Below, one piece after another: positions 9,343 through 17,401 of a stretch of DNA of 64,000 nt; within the stretch, counting starts at the first letter, position 1, and each line of letters opens with the position of its first letter. This DNA is from Veillonella sp. (lineage in GTDB: Bacteria; Bacillota; Negativicutes; Veillonellales; Veillonellaceae), in the NCBI RefSeq assembly GCF_018364065.1, contig NZ_JAGZMO010000001.1, forward strand, positions 248,001 through 312,000, given 5' to 3'. Both the position numbers and the translations under genes were made by a program. The notes beneath the pieces were generated by a model. The model worked only from the letters and a program-made list of their open reading frames with translations. It made no database searches and was not told where the DNA came from.

Positions 9343-9666
9343 ATGACTATCGAAAATCTATCCTTACAAGTATTTGCCACCTTATGGGAAAATACCTATC
9401 GCGTGGTCGCCTATAATCAAAATGAAGAATATACAGCCACGGCCCGCGTCATCGTATCCATACCTCTCAGCGGCGATGCATTGCCTCCCAACGCGCCGGA
9501 AGCGGAACCACAACTTCATGTATTAGTGGAAGACTCGCTTATCAACGCTGAACAAATTATCGAGTTTGAAACTATTTTTGCCGCCAAATTGCGAGAGAAG
9601 TTCCAATATAATATTAACACAATCTTTTTCTTCTATCCCAGTCCGGAAGATATGCTGAATAAATAA
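9343..9666 (+). CDS. Small unknown protein, 107 residues
   Basis: I do not recognise the family. The product is soluble and acidic, has no signal peptide or membrane segment, and starts TIENLSLQVFATLW. AAAGGAG precedes ATG 9343, and TATACT sits about 30 bases upstream (9312) with a poor TTTTCA partner 17 bases further. A strong hairpin terminator follows at 9707. It is divergent from cobU and convergent with the adenosyltransferase gene. The clean signals make it a real gene; its role is unknown. Confidence 0.75.
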   Translation: MTIENLSLQVFATLWENTYRVVAYNQNEEYTATARVIVSIPLSGDALPPNAPEAEPQLHVLVEDSLINAEQIIEFETIFAAKLREKFQYNINTIFFFYPSPEDMLNK

Positions 9667-9706
9667 TTCTTAACGAAGTGAAATAACTTAATAGTATTAA
9701 CTAAAA

Positions 9707-9750
9707 AAGCTATGTTACCGCTCTTATAGTAGTAACATAGCTTTGTTTTT
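9707..9750. terminator. Bidirectional terminator
   Basis: A perfect 12-bp stem AAGCTATGTTAC (9707-9718) pairs with 9732-9743, with T runs on both sides. It serves the converging small gene at 9343 and the cobalamin adenosyltransferase gene at 9749. Confidence 0.92.
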
Positions 9751-10258
9751 ACACATCTAATTCGGCTTCTACTCGTGCTAACATATAACAGCAATCAGAC
9801 AGGCGATTCAAATATTTAACATTCACGTCATGCACTGCTTCGCCTTCAGCTCTTACGCGCCAAAGAGCGCGTTCCGCACGGCGAACTACAGTACGTGCCT
9901 GATGCAAAAAGGCGGAACTCCGGTTATCGCCGGGCACAATAAAGGCCGTCAACGGCGGTAACTGTTCAGAGTACTCGTCAATAATATGCTCTAACGCTTC
10001 AATATGAGCTTCCGTAATCATCGGCTCCTGCCCCAAGCTGGATACATCGGCCATTAAAAGCCATAAGTCTTTTTCCATCTTGTACAAATAGTTGCGCACC
10101 GATTCATGAGTGGCAAAAGAACGGCATACACCGAGTACAGCCTGTAACTCGTCAATTGTACCGTACGCTTCTACGCGATAAGAAGCCTTAGAATAACGTT
10201 CGCCCGTACCTAAGGAAGTTAAACCTTCATCACCTGTTTTTGTGTAAATTTTCGTCAT
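9749..10258 (-). CDS. PduO-type cob(I)alamin adenosyltransferase
   Basis: Transfers the 5'-deoxyadenosyl group from ATP to reduced corrinoid. The N-terminal TKTGDEGLTSL motif binds ATP, and the C-terminal VRRAERALWR and YLNRLSDCCYML segments are typical of the PduO/MMAB family rather than the CobA/BtuR type. Length (169 residues) is normal for a single-domain enzyme. It is close to the cobamide operon but in a separate unit, with ndk and htpX upstream on the same strand. It could serve salvage as well as de novo synthesis. Confidence 0.92.
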   Translation of the reverse strand: MTKIYTKTGDEGLTSLGTGERYSKASYRVEAYGTIDELQAVLGVCRSFATHESVRNYLYKMEKDLWLLMADVSSLGQEPMITEAHIEALEHIIDEYSEQLPPLTAFIVPGDNRSSAFLHQARTVVRRAERALWRVRAEGEAVHDVNVKYLNRLSDCCYMLARVEAELDV

Positions 10259-10299
10259 ATCTTTACCTCATGAAAAAGCAAAAATAATCCTAAGAGTTA

Positions 10300-10710
10300 T
10301 TAATTTTTAAATTCAGGGAACCATAGAGCTACTTCACGTTCCGCAGTGCTTACCGCATCAGATGCGTGCACTACGTTTTCATTAATAGCCAAACCGAAAT
10401 CACCGCGGATACTGCCCACTTCCGCCTTCAACGGATCAGTGGCACCGTTTAACTGGCGAATAGCTGCTACTGCGTTAGTACCGCTGAGCACCATAGCCAC
10501 TACAGGACCGGAAGTAATGAAAGCGATTAAGTCTTCAAAGAAAGGCTTATCCTTGTGTTCCGCATAGTGAGCGGCCGCCAAATCGCGCGATACATTAATC
10601 AGCTTCATGGCACTGATGGTCAGGCCTTTACGTTCATAACGGCTGATAATTTCACCGCAAATTTTCTTGGCAACGCCGTCCGGCTTAATTAATACTAATG
10701 AATGCTCCAT
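10300..10710 (-). CDS. ndk: Nucleoside diphosphate kinase
   Basis: Equilibrates nucleoside di- and triphosphates through a phosphohistidine. The 136-residue protein begins EHSLVLIKPDGV and has the active histidine at 115 in ENVVHASDAV; the usual context is NxxHGSDS, so Gly and the last Ser are both Ala here. ATG 10710 has AGGAGG upstream. It lies between htpX and the adenosyltransferase gene on the same strand. Confidence 0.95.
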   Translation of the reverse strand: MEHSLVLIKPDGVAKKICGEIISRYERKGLTISAMKLINVSRDLAAAHYAEHKDKPFFEDLIAFITSGPVVAMVLSGTNAVAAIRQLNGATDPLKAEVGSIRGDFGLAINENVVHASDAVSTAEREVALWFPEFKN

Positions 10711-10748
10711 GTTTTCCTCCTAATTACCTATCTGACTAAACGATCAGA

Positions 10749-11615
10749 TTAATGCATCTTAGCTGCAATTTTCTTTAATTCTTCAATACGAGATTCCGTG
10801 GACGGATGGGTACTGAATAAACTTTTCATACCGCCTTTGAAGTGACTGAGCGGGTTGATAATAAACATATGAGACGTTGTTTCCATGCGTGACGTGCTGG
10901 CCGGCAACGTACCATACTTCGAGTAATAATCAATTTTAGCCAATGCGGAAGCCAAAGCCAACGGCTTTCTGCTCATCATAGCACCGCCTTCGTCGGCCAA
11001 GTATTCACGAGAACGGGAAATCCCCATCTGAATGAGAGCCGCCGCGATAGGTGCCAAAATAATGGTGGCGAGCATGGCAATCGGATTGCCGCCGCCTTCG
11101 CGATCGTCACTGCGGCCGAAAATGGCGAACATCTGCATCATATTGGCAATCATGGTGATAACCCCGGCCAATGTGGCTGCAATTGTACTGATCAGCGTAT
11201 CGCGATGCTTAATATGCGTTAACTCATGAGCTAATACGCCTTCAATTTCATCGTCTGTCAGAAGGTCCATAATACCGGTAGTTACCGCCACGGCACCATG
11301 TTCAGGGTTTCTACCTGTGGCAAAGGCATTCGGCACATTCGTATCGATTACATACACCTTCGGCATAGGAAGGCCGCCATTTTGAGCCAGTCTGCCTACC
11401 ATGTTGAACAATGCCGGATTGCTCTGCGCTGTTACCGGCTGTGCATTGTACATGCTGAGTACAATTTTATCACTGTTCCAATAGGAAACGGCATTCATAA
11501 CCATAGAGATCAAGAACATTGTGATGAGACCGCTACGTCCTGCGACGAGCTGGCCGATTACCATCAAAATGCCTGTCATCAGAGCTAATAAAACTGCTGT
11601 TTTAACATTATTCAT
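10749..11615 (-). CDS. htpX: HtpX membrane zinc protease
   Basis: M48 membrane-bound metalloprotease that clears misfolded membrane proteins. Two N-terminal hydrophobic segments (about 5-25 and 28-45) precede the HELTH zinc motif at 130-134; a third hydrophobic stretch follows near 150-195, and EYLADEGGA supplies the third zinc ligand. Length 288 is normal. It has its own strong promoter and an unusually long leader (about 180 bases) containing a 5' hairpin and an array of 19-bp repeats, so expression is probably controlled after initiation. Confidence 0.93.
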   Translation of the reverse strand: MNNVKTAVLLALMTGILMVIGQLVAGRSGLITMFLISMVMNAVSYWNSDKIVLSMYNAQPVTAQSNPALFNMVGRLAQNGGLPMPKVYVIDTNVPNAFATGRNPEHGAVAVTTGIMDLLTDDEIEGVLAHELTHIKHRDTLISTIAATLAGVITMIANMMQMFAIFGRSDDREGGGNPIAMLATIILAPIAAALIQMGISRSREYLADEGGAMMSRKPLALASALAKIDYYSKYGTLPASTSRMETTSHMFIINPLSHFKGGMKSLFSTHPSTESRIEELKKIAAKMH

Positions 11616-11640
11616 TTATAACATCCTTTTTTCTTTAACA

Positions 11641-11726
11641 TAGAAGTAACAATAAACACTAAAAAGCAACAAAATCACTGAAAAGTAACGAATCACTAAA
11701 AAGCATCATAATCACTAGAAGTATCC
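11641..11726 (-). repeat. 19-bp tandem array in htpX leader, about 5 copies
   Basis: Units at 11641-11659, 11660-11678, 11679-11696, 11697-11715 and a partial at 11716-11726. The minus-strand consensus is GTTRCTTTTYAGTGATTHT. Copies are 18-19 bases long and differ by a few substitutions. They lie between the 5' hairpin and the htpX ribosome site. Confidence 0.8.
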
Positions 11727-11760
11727 AAGAAAAAACTAATAAACTCCTCGTATTAAGGCG

Positions 11761-11792
11761 AAATGATTCCGAGAACCCGTCCCGAAATCATT
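11761..11792 (-). other. 5'-proximal hairpin of htpX leader
   Basis: AAATGATT (11761-11768) pairs with AATCATTT (11785-11792), with two further pairs beyond one mismatch. It begins about ten bases after the predicted transcription start and has no T run, so it is more likely a stabilising or regulatory hairpin than a terminator. Confidence 0.55.
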
Positions 11793-11802
11793 TACACTTA
11801 TA

Positions 11803-11831
11803 ATTATATCTTATTTAACGTTGTTTTGCAA
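11803..11831 (-). promoter_or_regulatory. Predicted sigma-A promoter of htpX
   Basis: Minus strand TTGCAA (11826-11831), a 17-base spacer, then TATAAT (11803-11808). It lies just downstream of the thrB stop codon. Confidence 0.8.
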
Positions 11832-11835
11832 TTTT

Positions 11836-12750
11836 CTACACGTAAGCAGCACCGATTGTATCCGGTTTCAATACATAGCTCTTGCAGGCAATACCATTTG
11901 TTTCAAAAACATTTTTCATAGCCTCCGCCACATCTGCCGCCGCTGATGCGGGACAGTAGGCAATCAAGGTAGATCCGGAACCGCTAATCGTGGCTCCATG
12001 AGCTCCTTTTGCCAACGCCGCGTTGAACACGTCCTCGCAATGAGGAATGAGTTTCTTCCGATATGGCACATGTAAGTAGTCTTCCAGAGCAACTTTTAAA
12101 AACTCCGGTTTATCCTGCTGTAAGGCCGTCACAAATAAGGCGGCATGACTCACATTGGCTGTGGCTTCATGATGACTTATTTCCTTCGGCAGCACACTGC
12201 GCGCATATTCCGTAGATACGGTCACTTCCGGTACAGCTACGGCAAAAAATACATCAGTTGGAATCATAACAGATGTATAGAAAAGGCCTGCTTCCGCATT
12301 TACAGCGCAAATTAAATTGCCCAGTAAAGCGGGTGCCACATTGTCCGGATGACCTTCAATGCGATTGGCCAATTCCACCAAGCGCTCTTTCGAAAGAGGT
12401 TTCTTCAAGAGTTTATTGGCCAGCAATAAGCCTGCCACAATAGCGGTCGAGCTGCTGCCCAATCCCCGTGAAGGCGGAATATTGGTGTCACTGTGAATAT
12501 GACCATATTGAGGTGCTTCACCGGCTTCGGCAAATACCACATCCATGGCACGGCCGACCAGGTTTTGACTCTGATCTTCTTTTTCCAGCAATTCAGCATC
12601 AAATCCGGTAAAGCTATATGTATTGGCGGTACTGCCGGCATCATGTGTAAAAGTAAATGTGTTATAAAGTTCCAAGGCCAGTCCCAGACAATCGAAGCCG
12701 GGCCCGCAGTTGGCGCTGGTAGCCGGTACACGAACGCGAATCGTTTCCAT
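11836..12750 (-). CDS. thrB: Homoserine kinase
   Basis: GHMP kinase that phosphorylates L-homoserine for threonine synthesis. The ATP loop PPSRGLGSSSTA is at 92-103 and the N-terminal VPATSANCGPGFDCLG is characteristic of ThrB. Length 304 is normal. It starts eight bases after hom with a good ribosome site, forming a hom-thrB unit. thrC is not in the window. Threonine also feeds the PduX/CobD linker pathway encoded 7 kb away. Confidence 0.95.
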   Translation of the reverse strand: METIRVRVPATSANCGPGFDCLGLALELYNTFTFTHDAGSTANTYSFTGFDAELLEKEDQSQNLVGRAMDVVFAEAGEAPQYGHIHSDTNIPPSRGLGSSSTAIVAGLLLANKLLKKPLSKERLVELANRIEGHPDNVAPALLGNLICAVNAEAGLFYTSVMIPTDVFFAVAVPEVTVSTEYARSVLPKEISHHEATANVSHAALFVTALQQDKPEFLKVALEDYLHVPYRKKLIPHCEDVFNAALAKGAHGATISGSGSTLIAYCPASAAADVAEAMKNVFETNGIACKSYVLKPDTIGAAYV

Positions 12751-12758
12751 AGTACCTC

Positions 12759-14048
12759 CTATTCTGGCATGATGCGGATTACACTGCCTAACTCACGAAC
12801 TACACGAAGATTTTTAAACGCGTCGATTACATTTAAAATGTAAGAGCGCGGACATGCGGCCGTCACAATGGCCAGAGTAGCGAATTTTTCGTTTTCATTA
12901 CGTTGAATAACGGATTGAACTGAAATGCGCTGCTCCGCCAATTTCGAGGCCACTTTCGCCAAAACACCGGTGTTATTATCCACCAGAAGGCGAATATAAT
13001 GAGACGATTCAATCTTCCCCGGTGCGTAAAGATTCTTTTCCGGATTGAAGAAAGAAATTAAACGTCCTGTATTTTCATTTTGAATATTTTTGGCAATTTC
13101 CATAATATCGCTAACTACGGAACTGCCTGTAGGCAAGCTGCCTGCACCGCGGCCATAGAACATGGCGTCGCCGATGCCGTTGCCTTTTACGTAAAGGGCG
13201 TTGTAAGAACTGCGTACCGAAGCCAGCGGATGATCCGAAGAGATAAACGCCGGTAATACATTGAGGGACAAACCTTTTTTCGTTTCCTTCGCAATACCTA
13301 ATAATTTTATGGTGTATCCGAACTCTTTGCCGAAGGCAATGTCTGTCGCATCAATACGGGTAATCCCTTCCACGTTTACGTCGCTGAAAAACAACTTGCG
13401 GTTAAAGGCGATGGATGACAAAATAGCCAGTTTTCTGGCTGCATCATACCCTTCCACATCGGACGTAGGATCTGCTTCCGCATATCCCAGCTCCTGCGCC
13501 TCTTTCAACACTTCTTCGTAACCGGCACCTTTTTCTGTCATATTGGACAGAATAAAGTTGGTGGTACCATTTAAAATGCCCACCAGTTCAGTTATTTTAT
13601 TGCCGCCCAATGATTCATAGAGCGTGCGGATAATTGGAATACCGCCCAATACACTGGCTTCATAACGCAAATCTACATTCTGTTTAGCTGCCAGTTCTAA
13701 TAAGTATGGGCCATAATCGGCCAACAAATCTTTATTTGCGGTCGCTACATGTTTGCCCGCCATAATCGCCTTTTCAATACAATCCTTGGCGAAGTCGATG
13801 CCCCCCATGACTTCCACAATGATTTGTACCTCAGGATCGGCCAAAATGGCGTCCACGGATTGGATAAATTGTGTGCCTTCCGGCAACTCAATATGCTTAT
13901 ACTTGTCCGCGTTGCGCACAAAAATAGATTTTACATGAATCGTTACGCCCGTACGTTGTGCAATGAGCGCCTTATTACTCTGCAGTAATTCAAACGTCCC
14001 CTGCCCAACAGTACCGAAGCCCAACAATGCAACATTTACCTGTTTCAT
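12759..14048 (-). CDS. hom: Homoserine dehydrogenase
   Basis: NAD(P)-dependent reduction of aspartate semialdehyde to homoserine. Rossmann motif GFGTVGQG at about 10-17, catalytic segment with GILNGTTNFIL and a following conserved E/D-rich helix, and a C-terminal ACT domain (about 350-429) expected to bind threonine as feedback inhibitor. A gene for a separate ACT-domain protein precedes it by about 190 bases, with a structured spacer containing 21-bp direct repeats. Confidence 0.95.
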   Translation of the reverse strand: MKQVNVALLGFGTVGQGTFELLQSNKALIAQRTGVTIHVKSIFVRNADKYKHIELPEGTQFIQSVDAILADPEVQIIVEVMGGIDFAKDCIEKAIMAGKHVATANKDLLADYGPYLLELAAKQNVDLRYEASVLGGIPIIRTLYESLGGNKITELVGILNGTTNFILSNMTEKGAGYEEVLKEAQELGYAEADPTSDVEGYDAARKLAILSSIAFNRKLFFSDVNVEGITRIDATDIAFGKEFGYTIKLLGIAKETKKGLSLNVLPAFISSDHPLASVRSSYNALYVKGNGIGDAMFYGRGAGSLPTGSSVVSDIMEIAKNIQNENTGRLISFFNPEKNLYAPGKIESSHYIRLLVDNNTGVLAKVASKLAEQRISVQSVIQRNENEKFATLAIVTAACPRSYILNVIDAFKNLRVVRELGSVIRIMPE

Positions 14049-14150
14049 ATATGACCCTCACTCTTACTTCTCTTTATTTCTCGTTTAATACATCCCGACC
14101 TATAAAGCATATCTCTCATTTCTGCTCTATAGGCATATTTTCATATCTAA

Positions 14151-14211
14151 GCTGCAACAATCGTACTTCTCGCACGTTCAAACGCACTTCTTGCACGTTT
14201 GCTGCAGCGCT
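14151..14211 (-). repeat. 21-bp direct repeat inside an inverted repeat, hom leader
   Basis: Two copies of a CGTACTTCTCGCACGTTCAAA-like unit (14162-14182 and 14183-14201) are bracketed by GCTGCAACAA (14151) and a near-complement ending at about 14211. The arrangement lies between the ACT gene and hom. No T-box features were found. Confidence 0.65.
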
Positions 14212-14234
14212 GTTATATTACAGCGAAAACCGGC

Positions 14235-14684
14235 TTATGCCTGGCCTAAGATTTCTACTTTTAAAATACCGCGAATGGAGCGAATATGATCAAGTAAGTC
14301 TTCCAAGGAACCGGATAAGTCTTTTGTTTCAAATGCGATTGTTACGTTCGCAATGCCTTGTAATGGAATATCCTGGTTGATAGTCAAGATACTGCCGTTG
14401 CTTTCTGCAATGGCTCTCAAAATATTGGACAACATACCGGATTCATTGGACATGGAAATGGTAATAGATACAATTTTGCCCTGCGCAATTTCATAGAAAG
14501 GAAATACATAATCCTTGTATTTGTAATAAGCGGAGCGGCTCAAGTCCATGCGTTCTACCGCTTCGTTAATCGTTTTAGCTTCACCCAGTTTAAGGATTTC
14601 TTTTACTTTAATGGTCTTTTTAATTGCCTCTGGGAGAATGTCTTCCTGCACCAGATAAAATTTGTCTTTCTTCAACTTAGCCAA
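14235..14684 (-). CDS. ACT-domain protein, UPF0735/PheB-like
   Basis: Small soluble protein of about 149 residues. An N-terminal helical segment with ERMDLSRSAYYKYKDYV looks like a helix-turn-helix; the C-terminal half (from about IVSITISMSNESGMLSN) is an ACT domain of the kind that binds amino acids. The start is probably TTG 14684, with AAGGAGG eight bases before it; the frame extends upstream to GTG 14726, but that would place the ribosome site inside the gene. The family's function is unsettled; its place before hom suggests amino-acid sensing. Confidence 0.82.
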   Translation of the reverse strand: MAKLKKDKFYLVQEDILPEAIKKTIKVKEILKLGEAKTINEAVERMDLSRSAYYKYKDYVFPFYEIAQGKIVSITISMSNESGMLSNILRAIAESNGSILTINQDIPLQGIANVTIAFETKDLSGSLEDLLDHIRSIRGILKVEILGQA

Positions 14685-15696
14685 TTTTGTTGCCTCCTTC
14701 TTCATCTTCACGGACATTAATTTCACCGGCTAAGAACCGATGGCCGTAAAGTGTAAACACCGAGTACATGCCGATAAAAAATGGCACATATTCCGCTACT
14801 ATTCGCCAACCCACAGCCACAATTCCGACCGTTCCTACAGGCAGGAAATCACTGAAGAGATAGATGAATAGCCCTTCCGCAACACCGGTGCCTCCCGGAG
14901 TGGGTGCAAAATACAAAATAAGATTTAATAATATCATCCGATTGAGAATATCTACAATCGGTATATCAACCGTAAATGCCCACATAAGGGCCGGTGCAAT
15001 CGCATATAAGAATAATAAACTGATGCCGGACTCAATGAAAACGAGAAACGATTGCCAAGGTCGCGCATATAAAAGCCCGAGCCCATCATTGAGTTCTTTC
15101 AGTTTTAATAACCATGCTTTAGGTGTACCTTTATTGGTTTTTCGGGCAATCCACAACACGGCGCGTTTCATCAAATTGGTGCGCAACGCATACAACCCTA
15201 TAATCGTACAAACAACCATGACCAGCGAAAGCTGTAATAAGGTTGTATTGGAAATATAAGGAATGGTAATGGATCCATGCAGGAAAATAAACGGGAGCAT
15301 AACGATGAGGAAGAATATGGAAAATATAGTTCTCACCAGTACAATTGGTGCTCCCTTCATAATAGGCACCTTATAACTTTTTAAAATAAGCATCTGCGCA
15401 ATCGCCCCGCCGCTGGCGCCGGGAGTCAGCATCGCCATAAAATAGTTGCCGAATATGACGCGCAAAATAGCTCGAATCGGAAGGGCATAGCCCCCCATTT
15501 TAACCAGGCGTTGCAGTCGCAAACCATCAAAATACATGCCGATGGCCAACGCTAACAGCGCCAATAACAAAGAGGAAATGTTGAATGTCTGCAAAGTCCT
15601 AAGGGACTCCAAATCAATCGTAAAATAAATAGTCAGACCGGAGATGACAAACAGTAAGGCAGCCAACATAAGCCCACGTTTTACCATCTTATTCAT
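14677..15696 (-). CDS. Flippase-like integral membrane protein (UPF0104/LPG-synthase TM family)
   Basis: Polytopic membrane protein of 339 residues with about eight hydrophobic segments, of the family related to the membrane half of lysylphosphatidylglycerol synthases. A GASGGA motif and a TPGGTGVAEG motif are the hallmarks seen. It overlaps the YdjC-type deacetylase gene by four bases (ATGA) and the ACT gene by eight, so the three genes are translated as a unit. A lipid or lipid-linked-sugar translocation role is plausible but not shown. Confidence 0.85.
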   Translation of the reverse strand: MNKMVKRGLMLAALLFVISGLTIYFTIDLESLRTLQTFNISSLLLALLALAIGMYFDGLRLQRLVKMGGYALPIRAILRVIFGNYFMAMLTPGASGGAIAQMLILKSYKVPIMKGAPIVLVRTIFSIFFLIVMLPFIFLHGSITIPYISNTTLLQLSLVMVVCTIIGLYALRTNLMKRAVLWIARKTNKGTPKAWLLKLKELNDGLGLLYARPWQSFLVFIESGISLLFLYAIAPALMWAFTVDIPIVDILNRMILLNLILYFAPTPGGTGVAEGLFIYLFSDFLPVGTVGIVAVGWRIVAEYVPFFIGMYSVFTLYGHRFLAGEINVREDEEGGNKIG

Positions 15697-16544
15697 TCAC
15701 ATTCTCCATAATTCAATAGTTGGATATTATGTGCTTCAATAAACTGTCTGATTACCGGGGAGCACATAGAATACAATTCACTTTCCCAATGGTAATCCCA
15801 GTGGAATTCCTTATTCAGCACGCTGTCTTTTGCCCCCGGATGCGTCATAATTTCATGACTGCCCCGCATATTGGCAATGCGTCCTAAAATGTGAAGCAAA
15901 CGGTCTTCTGTCAAACGACCGCCGCTCATCATGCCCCAGAAATAACGAGGTGACCAGATACCGTTGCGGCTTGTAAAGGTGTAGGCGTGGTCCGCCACTT
16001 CCGCAAGACCTACCTTGCCGATATACCGCCCCCATTGCGTAATGCCGTTCATAAAGAATCTATCTTCTGCGGGAATACGCATCTTGGTGATGCCGTATTT
16101 CTTCAGAAGGGAAACCATAATCGGCGTAATCTGAGGGAGTACATGTAAGTGCTGGTGTCCGTCAGCATGCGTAATGTTAAGTCCGGAGGACATAACTTTT
16201 TCAAACTGCAGGTCCAACTCATTGTATACTTCCTGGAAATTAATCTGCCCCATGGCCGCTTTCTTAATGAACTTCGGATAGGATTCCACAAGTTTGCCGT
16301 CTTCCAACAGGCTTGGTACCTTTTCCGGATCACTTAACGGTTTCAAACCGCCCACAAGGGCTGTGTGAACCCCGATGCCGAGTTCCGGTAAACTTTTTGC
16401 CGCCTCTACGGAACCGTCAAAATCATAGCCGTTCGCCAATAAAGACGTACTGGTTATAATCCCTTCTTTATGGCCGCGCACAATCCCCTTATTCACTTCT
16501 TCATGGAGGCCAAAATCATCTGCATTTACTATTAAACGTATCAT
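15693..16544 (-). CDS. ChbG/HpnK (YdjC) family carbohydrate deacetylase
   Basis: Metal-dependent deacetylase fold. The N terminus IRLIVNADDFGLHEEVNKG contains the Asp-Asp metal site; THADGHQHLHVLP holds further histidine ligands, and ELGIGVHTAL a third. The best start is ATG 16544, preceded by AGAAAGAG; an in-frame GTG at 16568 is less likely. It is coupled by a four-base overlap to a flippase-like membrane protein. HpnK in hopanoid makers deacetylates a lipid-linked N-acetylglucosamine; no hopanoid genes are seen here, so the substrate is unknown. Confidence 0.87.
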   Translation of the reverse strand: MIRLIVNADDFGLHEEVNKGIVRGHKEGIITSTSLLANGYDFDGSVEAAKSLPELGIGVHTALVGGLKPLSDPEKVPSLLEDGKLVESYPKFIKKAAMGQINFQEVYNELDLQFEKVMSSGLNITHADGHQHLHVLPQITPIMVSLLKKYGITKMRIPAEDRFFMNGITQWGRYIGKVGLAEVADHAYTFTSRNGIWSPRYFWGMMSGGRLTEDRLLHILGRIANMRGSHEIMTHPGAKDSVLNKEFHWDYHWESELYSMCSPVIRQFIEAHNIQLLNYGECE

Positions 16545-16650
16545 AATTTTACTCTTTCTTTTATACACTCACACTGTAGAAGTTATATTTAATTGCAACA
16601 TATGTCCATTCGTAGTGTATAGCATTTTTTATATAATGTAAATCTCTTTT

Positions 16651-17115
16651 TTATTTTTCTTTCGAGCCGGAAACAACTATGGCCATAACTTCCTGTTCAA
16701 TGAGCTTCAGCGGTTGTTTCAGCCCTGATGCGGCGGCTGCCACATCTTCGTATTCCAATGTGGTATTCACACATTCACCTTTGTAAAAGGCTCGTTTCAC
16801 ATGGATGGGAAAACCTCTATATTCTACCACTTGAAATGTTCTTTCGCAAATAGAACGTTCCACCGGAAAATAACGAAAGCCTATCGTCGTCGTTTGGGTA
16901 AATAAAAATGCTTCCACTTCTTCAAGTAAAGCATTGTCACATAATATGGACAACAATATGGCGGGCCGACCTTTTTTCATGATAATCGGTGTAAGCCACG
17001 CATCATTGACACCCATGGTTAATAAATATTCCAGCACCGCCGTGTAAAGCTCCGGATTCATATTGTCGATGTTTGTTTCGATCTGGATAAGATTCTTATC
17101 AGCTTTATATTCCAT
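16651..17115 (-). CDS. larC2: LarC C-terminal (CTP-binding) domain as a separate protein
   Basis: Corresponds to the C-terminal half of LarC, the CTP-dependent enzyme that inserts nickel into the pyridinium dithiocarboxylate pincer cofactor. The start region IETNIDNMNPELYTAVLEYL matches the LarC2 opening, and KKGRPAILLSILC follows. At 154 residues it is complete for LarC2 but lacks the whole LarC1 half. It has its own strong ribosome site (GGAGGTGAT, eight bases before ATG 17115), so it is expressed independently and is not a frameshift product. LarC1 is absent from the 277 bases between it and larB, which are full of stops. Confidence 0.85.
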   Translation of the reverse strand: MEYKADKNLIQIETNIDNMNPELYTAVLEYLLTMGVNDAWLTPIIMKKGRPAILLSILCDNALLEEVEAFLFTQTTTIGFRYFPVERSICERTFQVVEYRGFPIHVKRAFYKGECVNTTLEYEDVAAAASGLKQPLKLIEQEVMAIVVSGSKEK

Positions 17116-17161
17116 ACTACTCTATCACCTCCATATGCTGAGACCGCCGTACTGAAAACGA

Positions 17162-17200
17162 GGTTACACCGCTACAGTATGCCCTGTTATCAGTGTAACC
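17162..17200 (-). other. Stem-loop upstream of larC2
   Basis: GGTTACAC (17162-17169 on plus) pairs with GTGTAACC (17193-17200), with an inner CTGTA/TAACAG pairing. A short TTTT lies downstream on the minus strand, too weak for a confident terminator. It sits where larC1 would be expected. Confidence 0.5.
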
Positions 17201-17310
17201 CGAATATATTAATACATTCACAATTATATTTAAACTAAAGATAAACAATGCAGTATTTCAAACTACATATTCCGGTTATCGACTCAGAAAACATATCTCT
17301 TACTCTATGA

Positions 17311-17401
17311 GAGTATATAATTCGTATCGTTGGAATTATATAATTCTTACCTTTGGAATTATATACCTCTTATCGACAGAATTATATAGTTTTTATCTTT
17401 G
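17311..17401 (-). repeat. Stop-spanning 23-bp tandem array at larB 3' end, 4 copies
   Basis: Units on plus at 17379-17401 (contains the last codons and TAA stop of larB), 17356-17378, 17333-17355 and 17311-17332. Minus-strand consensus CRAAGRTAARARNTATATAATTC. The TAA is kept in the first three copies (plus-strand TTA at 17393, 17370 and 17347). Because the period is 23, these three stops fall in three different frames. Confidence 0.88.

Noticed and set aside
14049..14234. T-box leader before hom
   Set aside because: No T-box sequence or terminator/antiterminator pair is seen.
17116..17310. Decayed larC1
   Set aside because: All three minus-strand frames contain many stops and no LarC1-like segment is recognisable.
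17311..17401. CRISPR array
   Set aside because: The repeats are directly adjacent and degenerate with no spacers, and no cas genes are present.
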